Source: Naganishia liquefaciens
Lineage: Eukaryota; Basidiomycota; Tremellomycetes; Filobasidiales; Filobasidiaceae
DNA length: 64,000 nt
Assembly: GCA_013423385.1 (NCBI GenBank)
Contig: BLZA01000048.1
Location: forward strand, 62,001-126,000
Direction: 5' to 3'
The notes under the pieces are model-generated. The model searched no databases. It saw nothing but the letters and a program-made list of their open reading frames with translations, and was not told the origin of the DNA. The translations under genes and the position numbers were made by a program. Positions within the stretch are counted from its first letter, which is position 1. Each line of letters starts with the position of its first letter. This document shows positions 30,831 through 42,393 of the stretch, piece after piece.

Positions 30831-33800
30831 TCACGTTTTCCCGCCCTCTTCTCCCTCTCGCTCCGCTTCAAATCGCTTCAATATATCCAGCGCACCCCTT
30901 CCTAGGCCCGCACCTGAATCCGCCTCGGCCGTGGACACGACCCGCCGGGAAAATGAGCCGGGACGAAGCTGTGATTGTAGTGTTGGCCGCTTAATCGACG
31001 TCGATGGGTCTTTCTTCGGTACCTCGGTCAGCTCAGACGGACCATCGACAGTTGTAAATGATCTTCGTTGACCATTTGCCCGCACACCAGCCTCGCTTGG
31101 CAGCCCGACCCCGAGCTGATGATCGCCTGGTGACGAGACCGCCAATGTCGCTCCGGCCTTGGTAGCATTCCCGTACTTGATCCCCTTGCCCTTCTTGCTA
31201 AACGTTGAGCCTTGGGATGAGGCGACAGACGACGGCCGCCGCAATGTCCTTGGCTCGATATCCCGCATCGGTCCCGGCTCCGCTGTAGCCAGTCCAAAGT
31301 AGTCTCCTCCCTTGACAGGAGGCGTACGCGCGGTGAGCAGTGCCCCAGGCGTTGTCATTGCCGGCATCGTCGTGCTCGACTGCCGCAATCGATTTCCAGC
31401 GGGAGGCGTAAACGGCTCGATCGAGAGGCTGTAATAGGTGATGCCTTCCGCCAAGCCAAACGGATTGCTGTCCGGCTTTATGGCCGTATTGACAACGTCA
31501 ACCTCGACCTGGGTAATCCGCGCGACAATCCATTCCCGATGCTTGACTTGTTCATCCAACGATGGATGACTATGCACATTCAGAAAGTGATGAGGGGAGG
31601 AAATGTTGAACGCCGCCCACGATTTGGCGGTGGCATTCCGTGTCGGCAAAAAGAGGGCCAGATCACCCTTGCCAAAATTGGAAAACGCAATCTTGTCCTT
31701 GGCCCGATCGCGATATGACCGACAGCTCTTTTGCCACTTTTTCACCAGGCTCATTGTCCTGTTTACGGCATCAGTAAATGCCTCGAGATCATACTCGTCG
31801 AGCGTCGTCAATTCCTGCTGCAGTACCGACTGGTCATCTGTGTCCTTGAGCGGCTCTGCCGTCTTCTGAGCCTTGAGCAAGGCAGATGCTGACCCGGAGA
31901 TGGTCGCAGACGACTGTATCGCGGTGTGAAGCCTTGACACGCAGTCGTGGTATTTGCTCGCGAGCTTGATCGACGACAGGCTGAATTGGCCCGCACTCGC
32001 AGACTCTTCCTTGACGGCTGCCAAATCCGCCTTGACGTTGGCCAGATCCTGCATCAATTCAGCCTTGGTCTTTTGAGATTCCTTGAGTTGGGCTTTGGCC
32101 ATGCCGAGTTCCGCGCGCAAACCATCGACTTCGCGCGCGTGCCGATTCTGCAGACTATCCATCTTGGCTTGATGTTCCTGCTTGAGTTTTTCCATCTCGT
32201 CCAGCAGGGCCGCATTCTGCAGCTGGACTTGTTCCCCATCCCCGCGAAGCTCTTTCAGCCTCGCTTCGACCATTTCTTCGACTTGGTCCGTCCGTCCGCG
32301 TACTAGCTGATCTCGCTCGGCCGTCATTTCATCCAAAGCGGCCAGCACGCCGCCCTTTTCGGCTTCGAGGCCGTGAAGCTTCATCTCGAGCGCTGCCTCA
32401 TCATTGCGTGCGTCCGAAAGGCCTTGTAAGAGCTGCGACCGATCGGCCTCTAATTGTTCCATCCTCCCGGCATCTTGCTCATGAGCATTTTGCCGTTGAT
32501 TCAACTCGATCTGAAGCGTGGCAATCTCGTGCTCTAAGGCGTGCAAGTGATCCTCAAATCCGGGACCAAGAGGATTCGGGCCGTCGCGCACTTGATCTTG
32601 CAAGCGCTCGTGTGATAGCTGCAGCGCTGCGTATCGCGAGGTGAGCCGGTTCAACTCTGCCTGAACACTGATTGCGGGCCCGAGTTCCATCGAAGCTAAA
32701 GAGGTTTAGTATAACGATGAGGCCGGGCGGGCAGAACTCACCTCTATCGCCCCACAACGCTTCTAGCTGCAACATTGATAGATCCATGTCCTCGAGCAGG
32801 TTCCTCGCCTTGGTGATGGCTTGATCGAGTATGTCGTGCGGCGAAGCGACGGAACAGACCGCAATGATTGGGTCTTGCTTGATACCCTCGATCGTCACGA
32901 TGAGCGCTACGAGGGTTCAGCGACAAACGATACCCCTGCCATTATAACTCACCCTCAATTTCATCCCTCCTAATCGGCCCACCCACAAAGTCCTCGTACC
33001 CCGGCTTGACGGAGAACTCGAAATCTGGCGTGCCTCGATCTGTCGCGCTCGCCGTCGTCCCAGGCTGACGAAACACATTGATATCCGGCGGCAACACCGC
33101 CACCTCGCTCTGCTCAAACGCCCGCCGTCGGACGCGTTCCACCTCGAGGTAGCCCGCCAATGCCTCAGTCAGCCCGGAACTCTTAGCCTCGAGCAGCTCG
33201 GCCAGCTGCTTGCGCCAGAGGATCTCGACACACGCGGTCAAGTAGGCCGAAAGCATGTTGCGCAGGCGATCGAGGTGCGGAAATCCGCTCGTGATTTTCC
33301 CGTTGGAGGGCAAGGGCGCGTTGATGCGCGTCGAAACGAGGGCAGTCTCAAGGTCGCTCATGGCGCTGCCGAGGCGTGCGATAGCGCTTTGTTGGATTGC
33401 GATTGAATGCAGGTGGATATGTAGTTGCAGGCAAAAGTCATTCTGGGTGGTGTTAGGTCCGATGGCTGTCAGGCGGCTACCTCGCTCACCTTGAGATGTG
33501 TCATTGAGACCAGCAAGCCTCTGATCGTGGAATCCAACGCTCGAAGACCTATCCCTCCGTCAGCGCAATCCGAGACGGCATACACTCCGCTTACTCTGCC
33601 AATGCACATCTGCCATCAACGGCATCAGCTCATCGCTCCTTCTCATAGCCGGCGAGCTCACCAGGATCCTCCAAAACCAGCGCCCTCGCCTCGTCGGCAA
33701 TCGCTTCGGCATGCCCGACCATTTCGGCAATCTCCCTCTCCACCTGTACCTCCATCCCCTCGATACTCTGCGCAATCTGATCCGTCGCCGACTGCAAGGC

Positions 33801-34870
33801 AAAGATATCATTCGAGATGGCCGAGTACGTGTTCTGGTGTTCCTCTGCCATGTATCGTCAGCCGTCTTGCAAGCGAGCGAATGCGAGGCCGACGTACCGT
33901 ATAATTTCCGACAATTCTCATGAACAGTCTTCATCTTGCCGGCATTCACGTAATCCGCCAAAGTCTTGCGTTTCTCCATTACTGAGGGTGCCCTCTCTGA
34001 TCCCCTTCCGACCGGCACGGCATTCATCGCCGTCGGAGATCCCGCCGCGCCAGAAGTCCTTCGGATTGGCTTATCCTGTGCCTTGTGTGCTGACCGCTTG
34101 AAGACCTCGTGTACCTCGATGCAAGAGATGACGTGCATATCTTGCTCCATTCCCCATTCGCCCCCCGTGTTCGTTGGTGTTCCGGCCATTGCGGCGGTAG
34201 ATATCGGATATGGCCCGATCAACAACCGTTCCCTTTCGAGCTCCCTCTCTACCAGACGCTGAAACGACGACCAGCCGCGAGGTGACGCCTCGTCCTCGGA
34301 CGCGCTCGACGAGTCATCCTCCGAGAGATCCTTTCGATGCCCATCAATCAGCTTGGACGCATGCTCGACCAAGTTTTCCCCCGCGATGCGCAATCCTGCG
34401 CGCTGAACGTTTAGTCCGCCCTCCAGCGCGTGGATCTGCGCAAGGTTGGCGAGGAACGGCGCAAGCGTGTGATTCGCAAGGTGCGCCGAGCGAAGCGGAC
34501 GTACTAGCCCATACTCTTCAGCTCCGAAATCTCGACTTCCACAGGTGCTTCGGAACTTACACGGCAACTCGATATCCAACACGACCTCTTCCTCCAACCC
34601 CCTCACCCACTCCTCGGGATCGGCACCAAACGCCTCGCGATCAAACACATACAGCCCTCCTCTCACTCCCTCCCGCCCCGCGCGTTCCCATAGCTCATGA
34701 AACACCGCCTCATCGAGCGCCCGTCCGTCATCCCGGAACACGATCACCTGATCGACGGGGATATCGAGGATATCGCTGATCGCCCTGACCAAGTCGTGCC
34801 ATGATTCGAATGCGGCAAAGTCGATCTTGTTGCGCTCGTAGGCGCCGTCAGAGACGCGGTAGATGTCCAT
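30831..34870 (-). CDS. ATG11: Autophagy-related protein 11 (selective autophagy scaffold)
   Basis: Scaffold that links cargo receptors to the Atg1 kinase at the phagophore assembly site. Seven exons: 34870-33898, 33844-33662, 33609-33595, 33548-33490, 33442-32953, 32906-32742, 32695-30831. Introns are 46-53 nt, all phases close, and the product is 1249 residues, within the family range. Residues ~1-85 look like the N-terminal ubiquitin-like region (MDIYRVSDGAYE ... ISDILDIPVDQVIVFRDDG). Coiled coils occupy ~640-860. The C-terminal Atg11 domain at ~965-1075 contains FGKGDLALFLPTRN, SWAAFNISSPHHFL and REWIVARI. The last ~170 residues are disordered and basic. Exon 3 is only 15 nt and is needed to keep the frame (EDPDVHWQSLRALDS). 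Confidence 0.92.
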
Positions 34871-35475
34871 GGTGGGCCATGGTATGCTTCGACGAGAGGC
34901 AAGAGAGCAGGAAGTAGATGGCCAAAGATGTCTCTGGTCGAAGACGATGAGTAAGACATGGCGAGGCGTCTGTTACGTAAGTAAGGATCGGAAGCAATCG
35001 AACACGGTACTGTACACCCATGCTGCCAGTGGAGGATTCGGTCTATCTCTCGCAAAGTCGCCACTTGTCTCGCCCACCATGCGATATTGCTTGCGATAGC
35101 ATACAACCGACAGGCACTCTTTCATATGAGCGTTGAACTAGAGCCAATAGCTCGTCATCTGTACAATTCATTGATCATGCCCTATTTATATTCCGCCAAC
35201 GATCTTAGAGCAGTCAAGGTATGTCACGAAACCACCGGGCAGGTCCAGCATGCACGTCAACGTTGGCAAACACAGGCGTGGCGGGAGAGTGAAAGGAAGA
35301 ACATGAAATCAAGGTGCCTTTCGGCGCAGCTCCGAACGCTGAAAGGTTCACGTAGACCAGATTCTCCATATATATCGCCTCGTCATTCAAAGCTGCTTAG
35401 CTACATATTTCTGAAGCCCCATAGTCCGCAAATCCGCGCAGTTCTCGCTCACACATCTGCTTGTCACTCAGGCGC
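34871..35475. other. Region between divergent ATG11 and the 35476 gene
   Basis: No gene recognised. The plus-strand gene's ATG is taken at 35476; an upstream non-coding exon cannot be excluded. Confidence 0.45.
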
Positions 35476-36185
35476 ATGATGCGCCGCACACCCTTCAAGC
35501 GCGAAGATGAAGAAAGCAATGTAGGCTTGGGACCCCTTGACAATCCAGGAGGATCGCGATTCTCAAATGTTAGCCTCGCGGCCGTCTCCGAGGCCTCTGA
35601 AAGCTTTCCAGATGCAACCGGGGGCGCATCGTCGGTGGCGAGATTGACGACTCTTCTGAATAGGGTCCTGGAGTACGGTCCATCAGACTTCTCTCTTTCT
35701 TCGCTTTTCTCTGCAAGATCAAAGACGTCTGGGACGAATGAATCTAGTGATTCTGCTTGCCAAATGTACGTCCATGCGCGCAGACTGTCAAGGCTAATGA
35801 CAAAACTCGTTTCATGCCGCTTAGCACGACCGATCAAGTCAATCCAGGTGTACGACAGCTACAATGGCTGTCACCGCCATTTCTGAACATGTGTGAGCAC
35901 GGGAACGACTCTTGGGCGGTGGAGGTCAACATCGTAGTCGCAAGAAGACAGCCAAGCATCGGCGCCTGGATCGATTTTTGGAAGGGCGCCGAGGAAAACG
36001 CAAAGGACCCAGCCATTCCAACAATGTACAGGGTATCGAGGCTGTACTTTGGCACCGAGATAGCTCTGCTCAAGCAGATGACCAGTACCAAGCCTGGATA
36101 TATTCCCGACGAGACCATCGGTCTAGATGCGGAAAAGCTCAAAGTACGTCTGCGCAAGCAAATTGGCAGAAAGGGCGAGAACTGA
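35476..36185 (+). CDS. Unrecognised 216-residue protein
   Basis: Two exons, 35476-35765 and 35825-36185, joined over a 59-nt GT-AG intron that ends in gcttag and keeps phase (DSACQITTDQVNPGVRQ). The first part is Ser/Arg-rich and probably disordered. The second, RQLQWLSPPFLNMCEHGND, AVEVNIVVARRQPSIGAW, DFWKGAEENAKDPAIPTMY, then KLKVRLRKQIGRKGEN, looks like a folded domain with a basic C-terminal tail. No membrane segment or signal peptide is visible. It is convergent with the gene at 36661. I do not recognise the family. Confidence 0.6.
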
Positions 36186-36660
36186 TTCTGCATGTCGAAA
36201 GCAATCCGATATTGATTATACAAAACAGTGGGGCAGTATCTGTGAAGCTGTGATCTCAGCCGCATGTATGGCACGCTCCGGAAAGCCGACCAAACTGCAG
36301 GCCTTCGACCGCGTCGGAAGGCCTCAAGGATTCGCCGAGAAGATGACAGGGGTCATGATCAATGCGAAAGAAGGGGTTCGGAGATGACAGAAGAGCTCTT
36401 GAGGTAGAGATGTTACTGGTGCACATTTGTTTGTTGCATCGTAAGATGCAATGGCACTGATTATGGCTGCGCAGCGACCCTTAGTCAGACCGTAGAATTG
36501 CTTGAACGTAATGATAGACTCTCAATTGCTCTGTATTAGAGCAATGGGACACGAAGGGCTCCCAGATGGACATATGTGGTTTTAGAGGCACCAAGACCCG
36601 GCTATTGAGACGAGCTATACAGTAAGCGCGCCATGTCTGCGATCGCCTGGCAAATGCTTC
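36186..36660. other. Spacer between convergent unknown genes
   Basis: Nothing recognised. Confidence 0.45.
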
Positions 36661-37344
36661 CTAACGGACCATGCCATAGAGCCGCATTCTTCCTACAGCG
36701 TCCTTTAGGCTCGTCAGACTCATCCGATTCGGCTCTTGCTCCAAGGCATCTTCTATCACCCTTTTGAAATCTACAAGTCTCTGCTCTCGGTTGGGACCAG
36801 TCTGCCGATCCCAAAACTGTGACCATTCGCTTGCGATGGCCCACTTCTCGCTCGAGGGGAAAAAGGCTACGGCCGCTGCGATGCCCAGGGCAACAAGTCC
36901 GACGCTCAACGGGGCATTGTACGCTTGCATTTGCTGGTGAAACGAAAGATTGTTGTTGCTTACTTGAAGCATCAAAAGTATCGATGTATGGTCACCTGTG
37001 TCATTATCCACAGCGACCGAGGCTCCACCTTTCGATAATTCTGTACACTTGAGCGGCAGCGGAAAGCGGTCCAACACGGATGAATTCCTCGGCATGAAGT
37101 TGAAGGGCTGAGTCTCCTCTCGGAGCAGTCCGAAGCCCTGTTGTAGCCATTCGCATGCGTCTTCGGGAACGTCCACGCTATCCACGAATCCTCGTGAATA
37201 TTTGGTTGGCGATTCACCTCCGAACGATGGATTCGCAAACGTGGCAAACGACGCATCTCTGGTGGCTGTCCTCGGAAGTGAGCCCACGGTCATTGCCGTG
37301 ATCTCTATTCTCGGAATATTGATTTCCGAACTGGGTATGGACAT
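36661..37344 (-). CDS. Unrecognised single-span membrane protein, 227 residues
   Basis: One open exon. The ATG at 37344 (MSIPSSEINIPRIEITAM) is chosen because the longer frame begins at a GTG. The first ~130 residues are polar, with SFGGESPTKYSRGFVDSVDV and EWLQQGFGLL blocks. A single hydrophobic stretch near residue 150 (LSVGLVALGIAAAVAFF) is a likely membrane helix, followed by a helical C-terminal part containing DFKRVIEDALEQEPNRMSL. No signal peptide is seen. Function unknown; convergent with the gene at 35476. Confidence 0.55.
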   Translation of the reverse strand: MSIPSSEINIPRIEITAMTVGSLPRTATRDASFATFANPSFGGESPTKYSRGFVDSVDVPEDACEWLQQGFGLLREETQPFNFMPRNSSVLDRFPLPLKCTELSKGGASVAVDNDTGDHTSILLMLQVSNNNLSFHQQMQAYNAPLSVGLVALGIAAAVAFFPSSEKWAIASEWSQFWDRQTGPNREQRLVDFKRVIEDALEQEPNRMSLTSLKDAVGRMRLYGMVR

Positions 37345-37945
37345 GTCAATCGGAGGCTGATTGCGGTGATTGGTCAGAGTGTTAAGCACACTGTTCTCGC
37401 TGTCGCCTCAAAACTTGGGGACCAGAGTACCAGACATCTTCCCCGCTGAGATGGTTGCAAGCCATACCTCCCTTCAGTGTTTATACACTGCCGTGTCGGT
37501 TGCTATGGGAACGCGGAAGGCGGTGGCCTATTCTCCTCGAGCAGAGAAAGGAGGCAATGTCTCAACGTATCACTCCCATTCACCAGGTTTCATCTCGAGT
37601 GTAATGGAATGTTGGCCCTCCTTGTGAGCTTATCGAGTGTATCAGGCGACAGCCTGCTGCCGGACATCTCGGAGGCGACCAAGTCGCATGGGGGCCAAGC
37701 TAGAGGATGTCTATTATTTGCGCCCTTTCTCAGCGTCGTCGACGAGGCTGCTGATGTCTTGCTTTCCGATCCGATATGCAGCATGATATGCACCGGTTGC
37801 ATGAACCAGCTCGCGACGCCCCTTGTGTCACGTGACTTGTCTCGCCTGAGACATGAAATGTCAGGCAACAGGATATCGCCCGTTCATCAGGTTAGCGACC
37901 TTGTCATTCCTCCATTCCGCCTGGTACTCCCATCCGCACACCATC
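37345..37945. other. Region between divergent 36661 gene and BUD22
   Basis: No gene recognised. The 5' part of the plus-strand frame at 37853 overlaps the BUD22 leader but has no family similarity before MDITEP. Confidence 0.45.
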
Positions 37946-39691
37946 ATGGACATCACAGAACCCACAGCAAAGCGCAAACGATCCGGCAAGGCGCGTGAAG
38001 AAGCCAAGGCCCGCGCGATCGCGAAAGCCGAGGAAGCAGCAAAGGAGGCAGAGCGTGCCGAGCGGGCGGGAGAAGACGAGAAGGCGTCTGATGCGGGGGA
38101 GGATGGAGAGGGCGAAGATAAGGATGAGAAAGAAGAAGAAGATCCATCGAAGCGTATACCGGATATCGAGCTGATTCGCAAACGAATCGTGAGTCATCCC
38201 TGTTGCTCCTTGTGCGGCCTTTCCGAAACCTAAACATTGCACGTGAAACAGCCACAAGCCTTGAAATCGCTGCATCCCATTCTAAAGCGCTCAAAGGCGT
38301 CTGAAACGCAACGGATCATCAAGAAAATCAAGTTTCTACGGACAAAGTCACAGGAAGGCCAGACGGCGGAATTGGCGGATCTCGAGGGCCAGTTAGAGGC
38401 GCTCAAGGTTAGCCCATGCAGTTCTACAACTGGCGTCATTCTCTCACACCTCATCTTGGGCAGAAACTCGACCTTCATGCCACGATCCCACCTCTGCTCC
38501 ACCTCAAACTCCGTAAACACCCGTCCCTCCGTCCACTCCTTCCCCTCCCCGAGACGCTATTCCCGGAACCCTTTCCATCAACACAGACCGACGCAAGTAC
38601 GCCCGAGGGCAAGGCCCAGAATAGAATCCTCTCAGCCAAGGGAACGGGAGAATTGGTGAATGGCGTGGTTGCATGGTGTATCGGCCTCGAAGGCGGAAAG
38701 CTCAAGACGCAGGCGAGCAAGACCAAGGCCAAGGTGGCCGAGAAAAAGCCTGCGGCGACAGAGTCTCGACGGTCGGAATTAAAACCGAAGCCAATCACCC
38801 CGAAAGAAATGGCAGCGGATGCGGAAGACGTGGATGATCTCGCGGCGCAGGACGCTGCAGCCGATGCCGCAGGCTGGGAATCCGGGTCCATCAACTCGGA
38901 TGGCGCCGAAGACGAGAATCGATACCCGCTCATGTCCGACGCCGAATCCTCCGATTCGGATGCTGTATCATTCTCCGAGCCCCCGGCCAAACGCACACGT
39001 ACGCTCGCGTCATCGATATCTCCTCCGCCGAAAGCTTCCAAAAAGGGTCCCGCGGGATCTTCGTCGCTCTTCTTGCCGACACTTGCGTCGGGCTTTACCA
39101 TGGGTTCCTATGATTCAGATCCGGACGAGGATGAACGACGTGATAAGAAATCTGGAAAGGGCGGGCTCATTCAGAGCGTGCGTAAGAACAGACGAGGTCA
39201 GGCCGAGCGAAGAAAGTAAGTTTGTGGGTGGGATCAAACATCGTAATGGCCCTGCTAATCCACTTCCTCTCTACAGGATCTGGGAACAGAAATACGGCAA
39301 GGGCGCCAACCACGTCAAAAAGGCCGAAGCGGAAGCCGCTCGTGCCGAACGCGACGCAAAATTCCTCGCGAGTCAAATGGGCGGGTCGGCGGCCAAGCCA
39401 AAATGGGGCGACAAGACGCGGCGTGGCGGGGAGAAGCCTTCACCAGTCGGTGGGGCAAATGTACGGGATTCCGGATGGCAGCGTGGACCGGCACGTGCGG
39501 GGGCTGCGGCTGTTCCCGCGGCTGCTGCAGCGCCGGAACAGGTCAAGCCGGCACCCAAGCCGGCGACAACGGTCACTGGCACGGAACATCCGAGTTGGAT
39601 TGCGGCAAAGCTGCGCAAGGAGCGGGAGATGGCGGGCCTGGGTAGACCGGGCGCGGGAGCGGCCAAGCCCAAGAAGATTGTATTCGACTGA
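37946..39691 (+). CDS. BUD22: BUD22-family nucleolar protein
   Basis: Bud22-family proteins act in 18S rRNA maturation of the small ribosomal subunit. Four exons (37946-38188, 38252-38407, 38464-39215, 39277-39691), introns of 56-63 nt, all phases correct, 521 residues. The N-terminal ~80 residues are a highly charged Lys/Glu/Ala helix with an acidic run (EDGEGEDKDEKEEEDPSKR). Exon 2 encodes the helix LKRSKASETQRIIKKIKF. The C-terminal Bud22 core includes SYDSDPDEDERRD, RKNRRGQAERRKIWEQKYG and KGANHVKK, and the family's terminal HPSWIAAKLRKE. The protein ends KPKKIVFD. It is convergent with HAP3, with 83 bp between stops. Confidence 0.9.
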
Positions 39692-39774
39692 TGCTAATAA
39701 TGACGTACGGGATACAACGGGAATATGTGTTATGCTGATACAATGTCGCTTGATACATGATCGTTCCGTTCATC

Positions 39775-40598
39775 TTACCGTTCCCCATTGGCAGGCCTTG
39801 CCGGATTTTGATTCGATTGCATTTTGCGTCTTTTTCCACCCGCAACCCCCTCCTCATCGTCGTCCTCTCCTCCTCGCTTCTTGCCCTTTCCTGTGGCCGG
39901 CGCTTTGCCGGTCGGTAACCGATCTTCATCGTCGACGGGGCTAGATGATCCGGTGTCGGGCGACGGTTGGTGGGAAGTGAGCGCGAGGGAGTTGCGGTGC
40001 GAAATGGGTTCTTGATTGAGTTGTCTCTGCGAGACTGTCAGCTTCCATCCGATTCTTAAGGGGAACACTTACACTGCGGTACTTGGCCAGATAAACCTTG
40101 CATGCCTCAGCGTAGTTGTCAAACCCCAAAGCCGTCATGCCATACAAGATATCCTCGCCGTTGATTGTCTTTCGCTTGTCATTGAGCACCTTTTCCGCCG
40201 CTTCCGAGCTCTGCAAGACGTCAGATCCGCAACGACGGGCTGGCGCAAAACAACACTCACGAGAAACGAAATGAACTCGGATACGCACTCCTGCACGCAC
40301 TCCTTGGCTTCCTTCGCAATCTTTGCGTTATCCGGCAACGCGGCCTTCATGATCCGTCCGACATTCGCAATCTACCCGCTCATCAGCCTAGATCCTCGTG
40401 CACTATCCGGGAAAGTGGACTCACGGGCAGATATCGATCCTGCTCCTTGTACTCGTCAATCTGCGCCTCTGTAAACACATTCGGCTCGATCGCCGCCGCT
40501 GCGTCCGCTGCTAGGGCCGCTGCTTCGCGCGAGGCGAGCTGCGCAGCGTCATCGCCTGGTCGATAGGTTGGCGCCAAGGGCGCGAGACTCGACGACAT
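39775..40598 (-). CDS. HAP3: CCAAT-binding factor subunit HAP3/NF-YB
   Basis: Histone-fold subunit of the heme activator protein / NF-Y complex that binds CCAAT boxes in promoters. Four exons (40598-40425, 40371-40261, 40210-40073, 40026-39775) with 46-53 nt introns give 224 residues. Residues ~54-95 are the conserved [18 protein letters not shown] and [17 protein letters not shown]; residues 96-141 continue with [40 protein letters not shown] and LAKYRS. The N-terminal 50 residues are Ala-rich, and the C-terminal ~80 form a low-complexity acidic and basic tail ([14 protein letters not shown]). The only bindable partners, HAP2 and HAP5, are not in the window. Confidence 0.94.
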
Positions 40599-42043
40599 TC
40601 GTGGGCGGGCCGAGTAGTAAGAAGAGCGGCTGGGAAAGAGGGAGCAAGTATGAACAGGTGAATAGGTTGTGCTCCCTGGGGGTACTTGGCGCCAGGCCTG
40701 GTCACGTGATTGTCGGACATCTCCCATTGTAGATCCCTCGGCTCACGCGACTGAGTTTGGTGAGACGAATGGTCTCGAGTCTGCTTGGATGCCCCACGGA
40801 TCATTACGGGCAGCTCCCTGAGCTGATAGAGCAAAGAATCTTTCTCGCCGGTTAGTCTCGTGATACTAAGCGAACATGCCCGGTCATGCGTCGGTCCGCC
40901 TGCACGGGAATCTTAGCTGGGTAATTGGACGTTCAACCGGGCTTGCAGCCTTTTAGACGTATCGTAATTCAGAGTCGCGACGTTAGGCCCCAGAATGATC
41001 CTGTACGAATAGCTTTCGCTTCTACGCTGCACCTTCTTGTGATACGCACGTTGCATTTCGGCGCCCAATTTATTATCGAGAGAGAGTCTGGAAACTTTAT
41101 TTACCAAGCTACCAACGATACTTTCGAATATGCGATTCGTCCTGCACATAAGAACTTGTCGAAGCATAACTATTCTAAAAGCCGGTTTCTCCTTCGTCAC
41201 ATCCTGAGTGTACGTGATGCTACACTCAGACCAAGGGGACTTATGCAGAGCCTCAGCGCGGATGATTTCGGGTCATACACAAGCTACCTCTGGTCGTATC
41301 CATTCAGGCTTTGACAGCCAGACGCAATTGAAATGGAAGTATCAGGCTATCTTTATGGCAACTCCGAATTATCATGCTGGATGTCATCTCGCACACGAAG
41401 GCATAGCGTGATATAGAGACGATGGGGCGTGCCCCATCTGGCACGCAGGCTGAAGTCTTTCCGGGAACCGTACATGATCTAATGGCTGCATCAAACGAGC
41501 GGAAAAATCCCGACAGAATGAACCGCTTGTCGGATATCAAGTCAAGAATCGATGACCGCCACCAGGGCAAAGTTCGTTTTCCTGTCAGGCGATACTGTGG
41601 GTTGACCACATCGTGTCTCGCCTATGCGCTCCATCGCTGCTTGCAAGACTCTGCGAGTTTACCCTGATTGAGATCTGGTGCAGTGCACGCTGTAAGCGTC
41701 TTGTGGCCAAAATTGTAGAGTTTTGTGCCGGTATTGGCACGGAAATCAATGCAGCGAGATCGTCGACGCAGTCATGTGATCAGCGCTCGAGTCGTAAGGG
41801 CAAAAGTCCAAGTGCATATAACGCCATACGAACGACTTTTATACGTGTTGCCGCTGCAGTATTCGTCGTAGAGTATGCTCTGTCTCCTAAGCAGAAGTGG
41901 ATTTTGGGCTCAAAGAAAAAAAAACCTAGATGCGTAGAATGCACGACTGTGCTGCGAGAGAGCACACAGAGCTTATAAGCGGGCGGTGAGCTTGGCATTG
42001 GGGCGAGAAAAAAACAAAGCCGGGAAAGGCAAAAAGAGATATC
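40599..42043. other. Gene-free stretch upstream of HAP3
   Basis: About 1.4 kb before the second tRNA-Lys. Frames on both strands (for example plus 40925-41314, 41422-41667) show no recognised domain or splice structure. Confidence 0.45.
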
Positions 42044-42132
42044 AACCCGATGCGGGGCTCGAACCCGCGACCGTACGATTTTAGAACCGGAGTACTAAGA
42101 GTCGTACGCTCTACCGACTGAGCTAACCAGGC
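42044..42132 (-). tRNA. tRNA-Lys(CTT) with intron, copy 2
   Basis: Same 89-nt gene as at 9479 (minus) and 51167 (plus). Mature sequence is identical; the intron reads gtactccggttctaaa, one base different from the other two copies. Confidence 0.95.
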
Positions 42133-42393
42133 TGTTGATGTTCGCTTCAACCTGTAAAAAACAAAGTAACGAAGCTTTGCTGGATCGTCTGAGCTCACCT
42201 TCGTGCGGCCACCTCGCTCGCGATCAGGTGATTCTGACTCAGCGAATTGATCGGATTCGTCATCTGAAATCCGAACATTCAAGCGTTTGAAAGAATTCGG
42301 AAGAGCACGAGACTTTATGATATATCACTTTGAGGAAATTAAACCCGCCCGTCCTTGCCACTCTGCATTCATGTTGCACCCATTCTGCTCATC

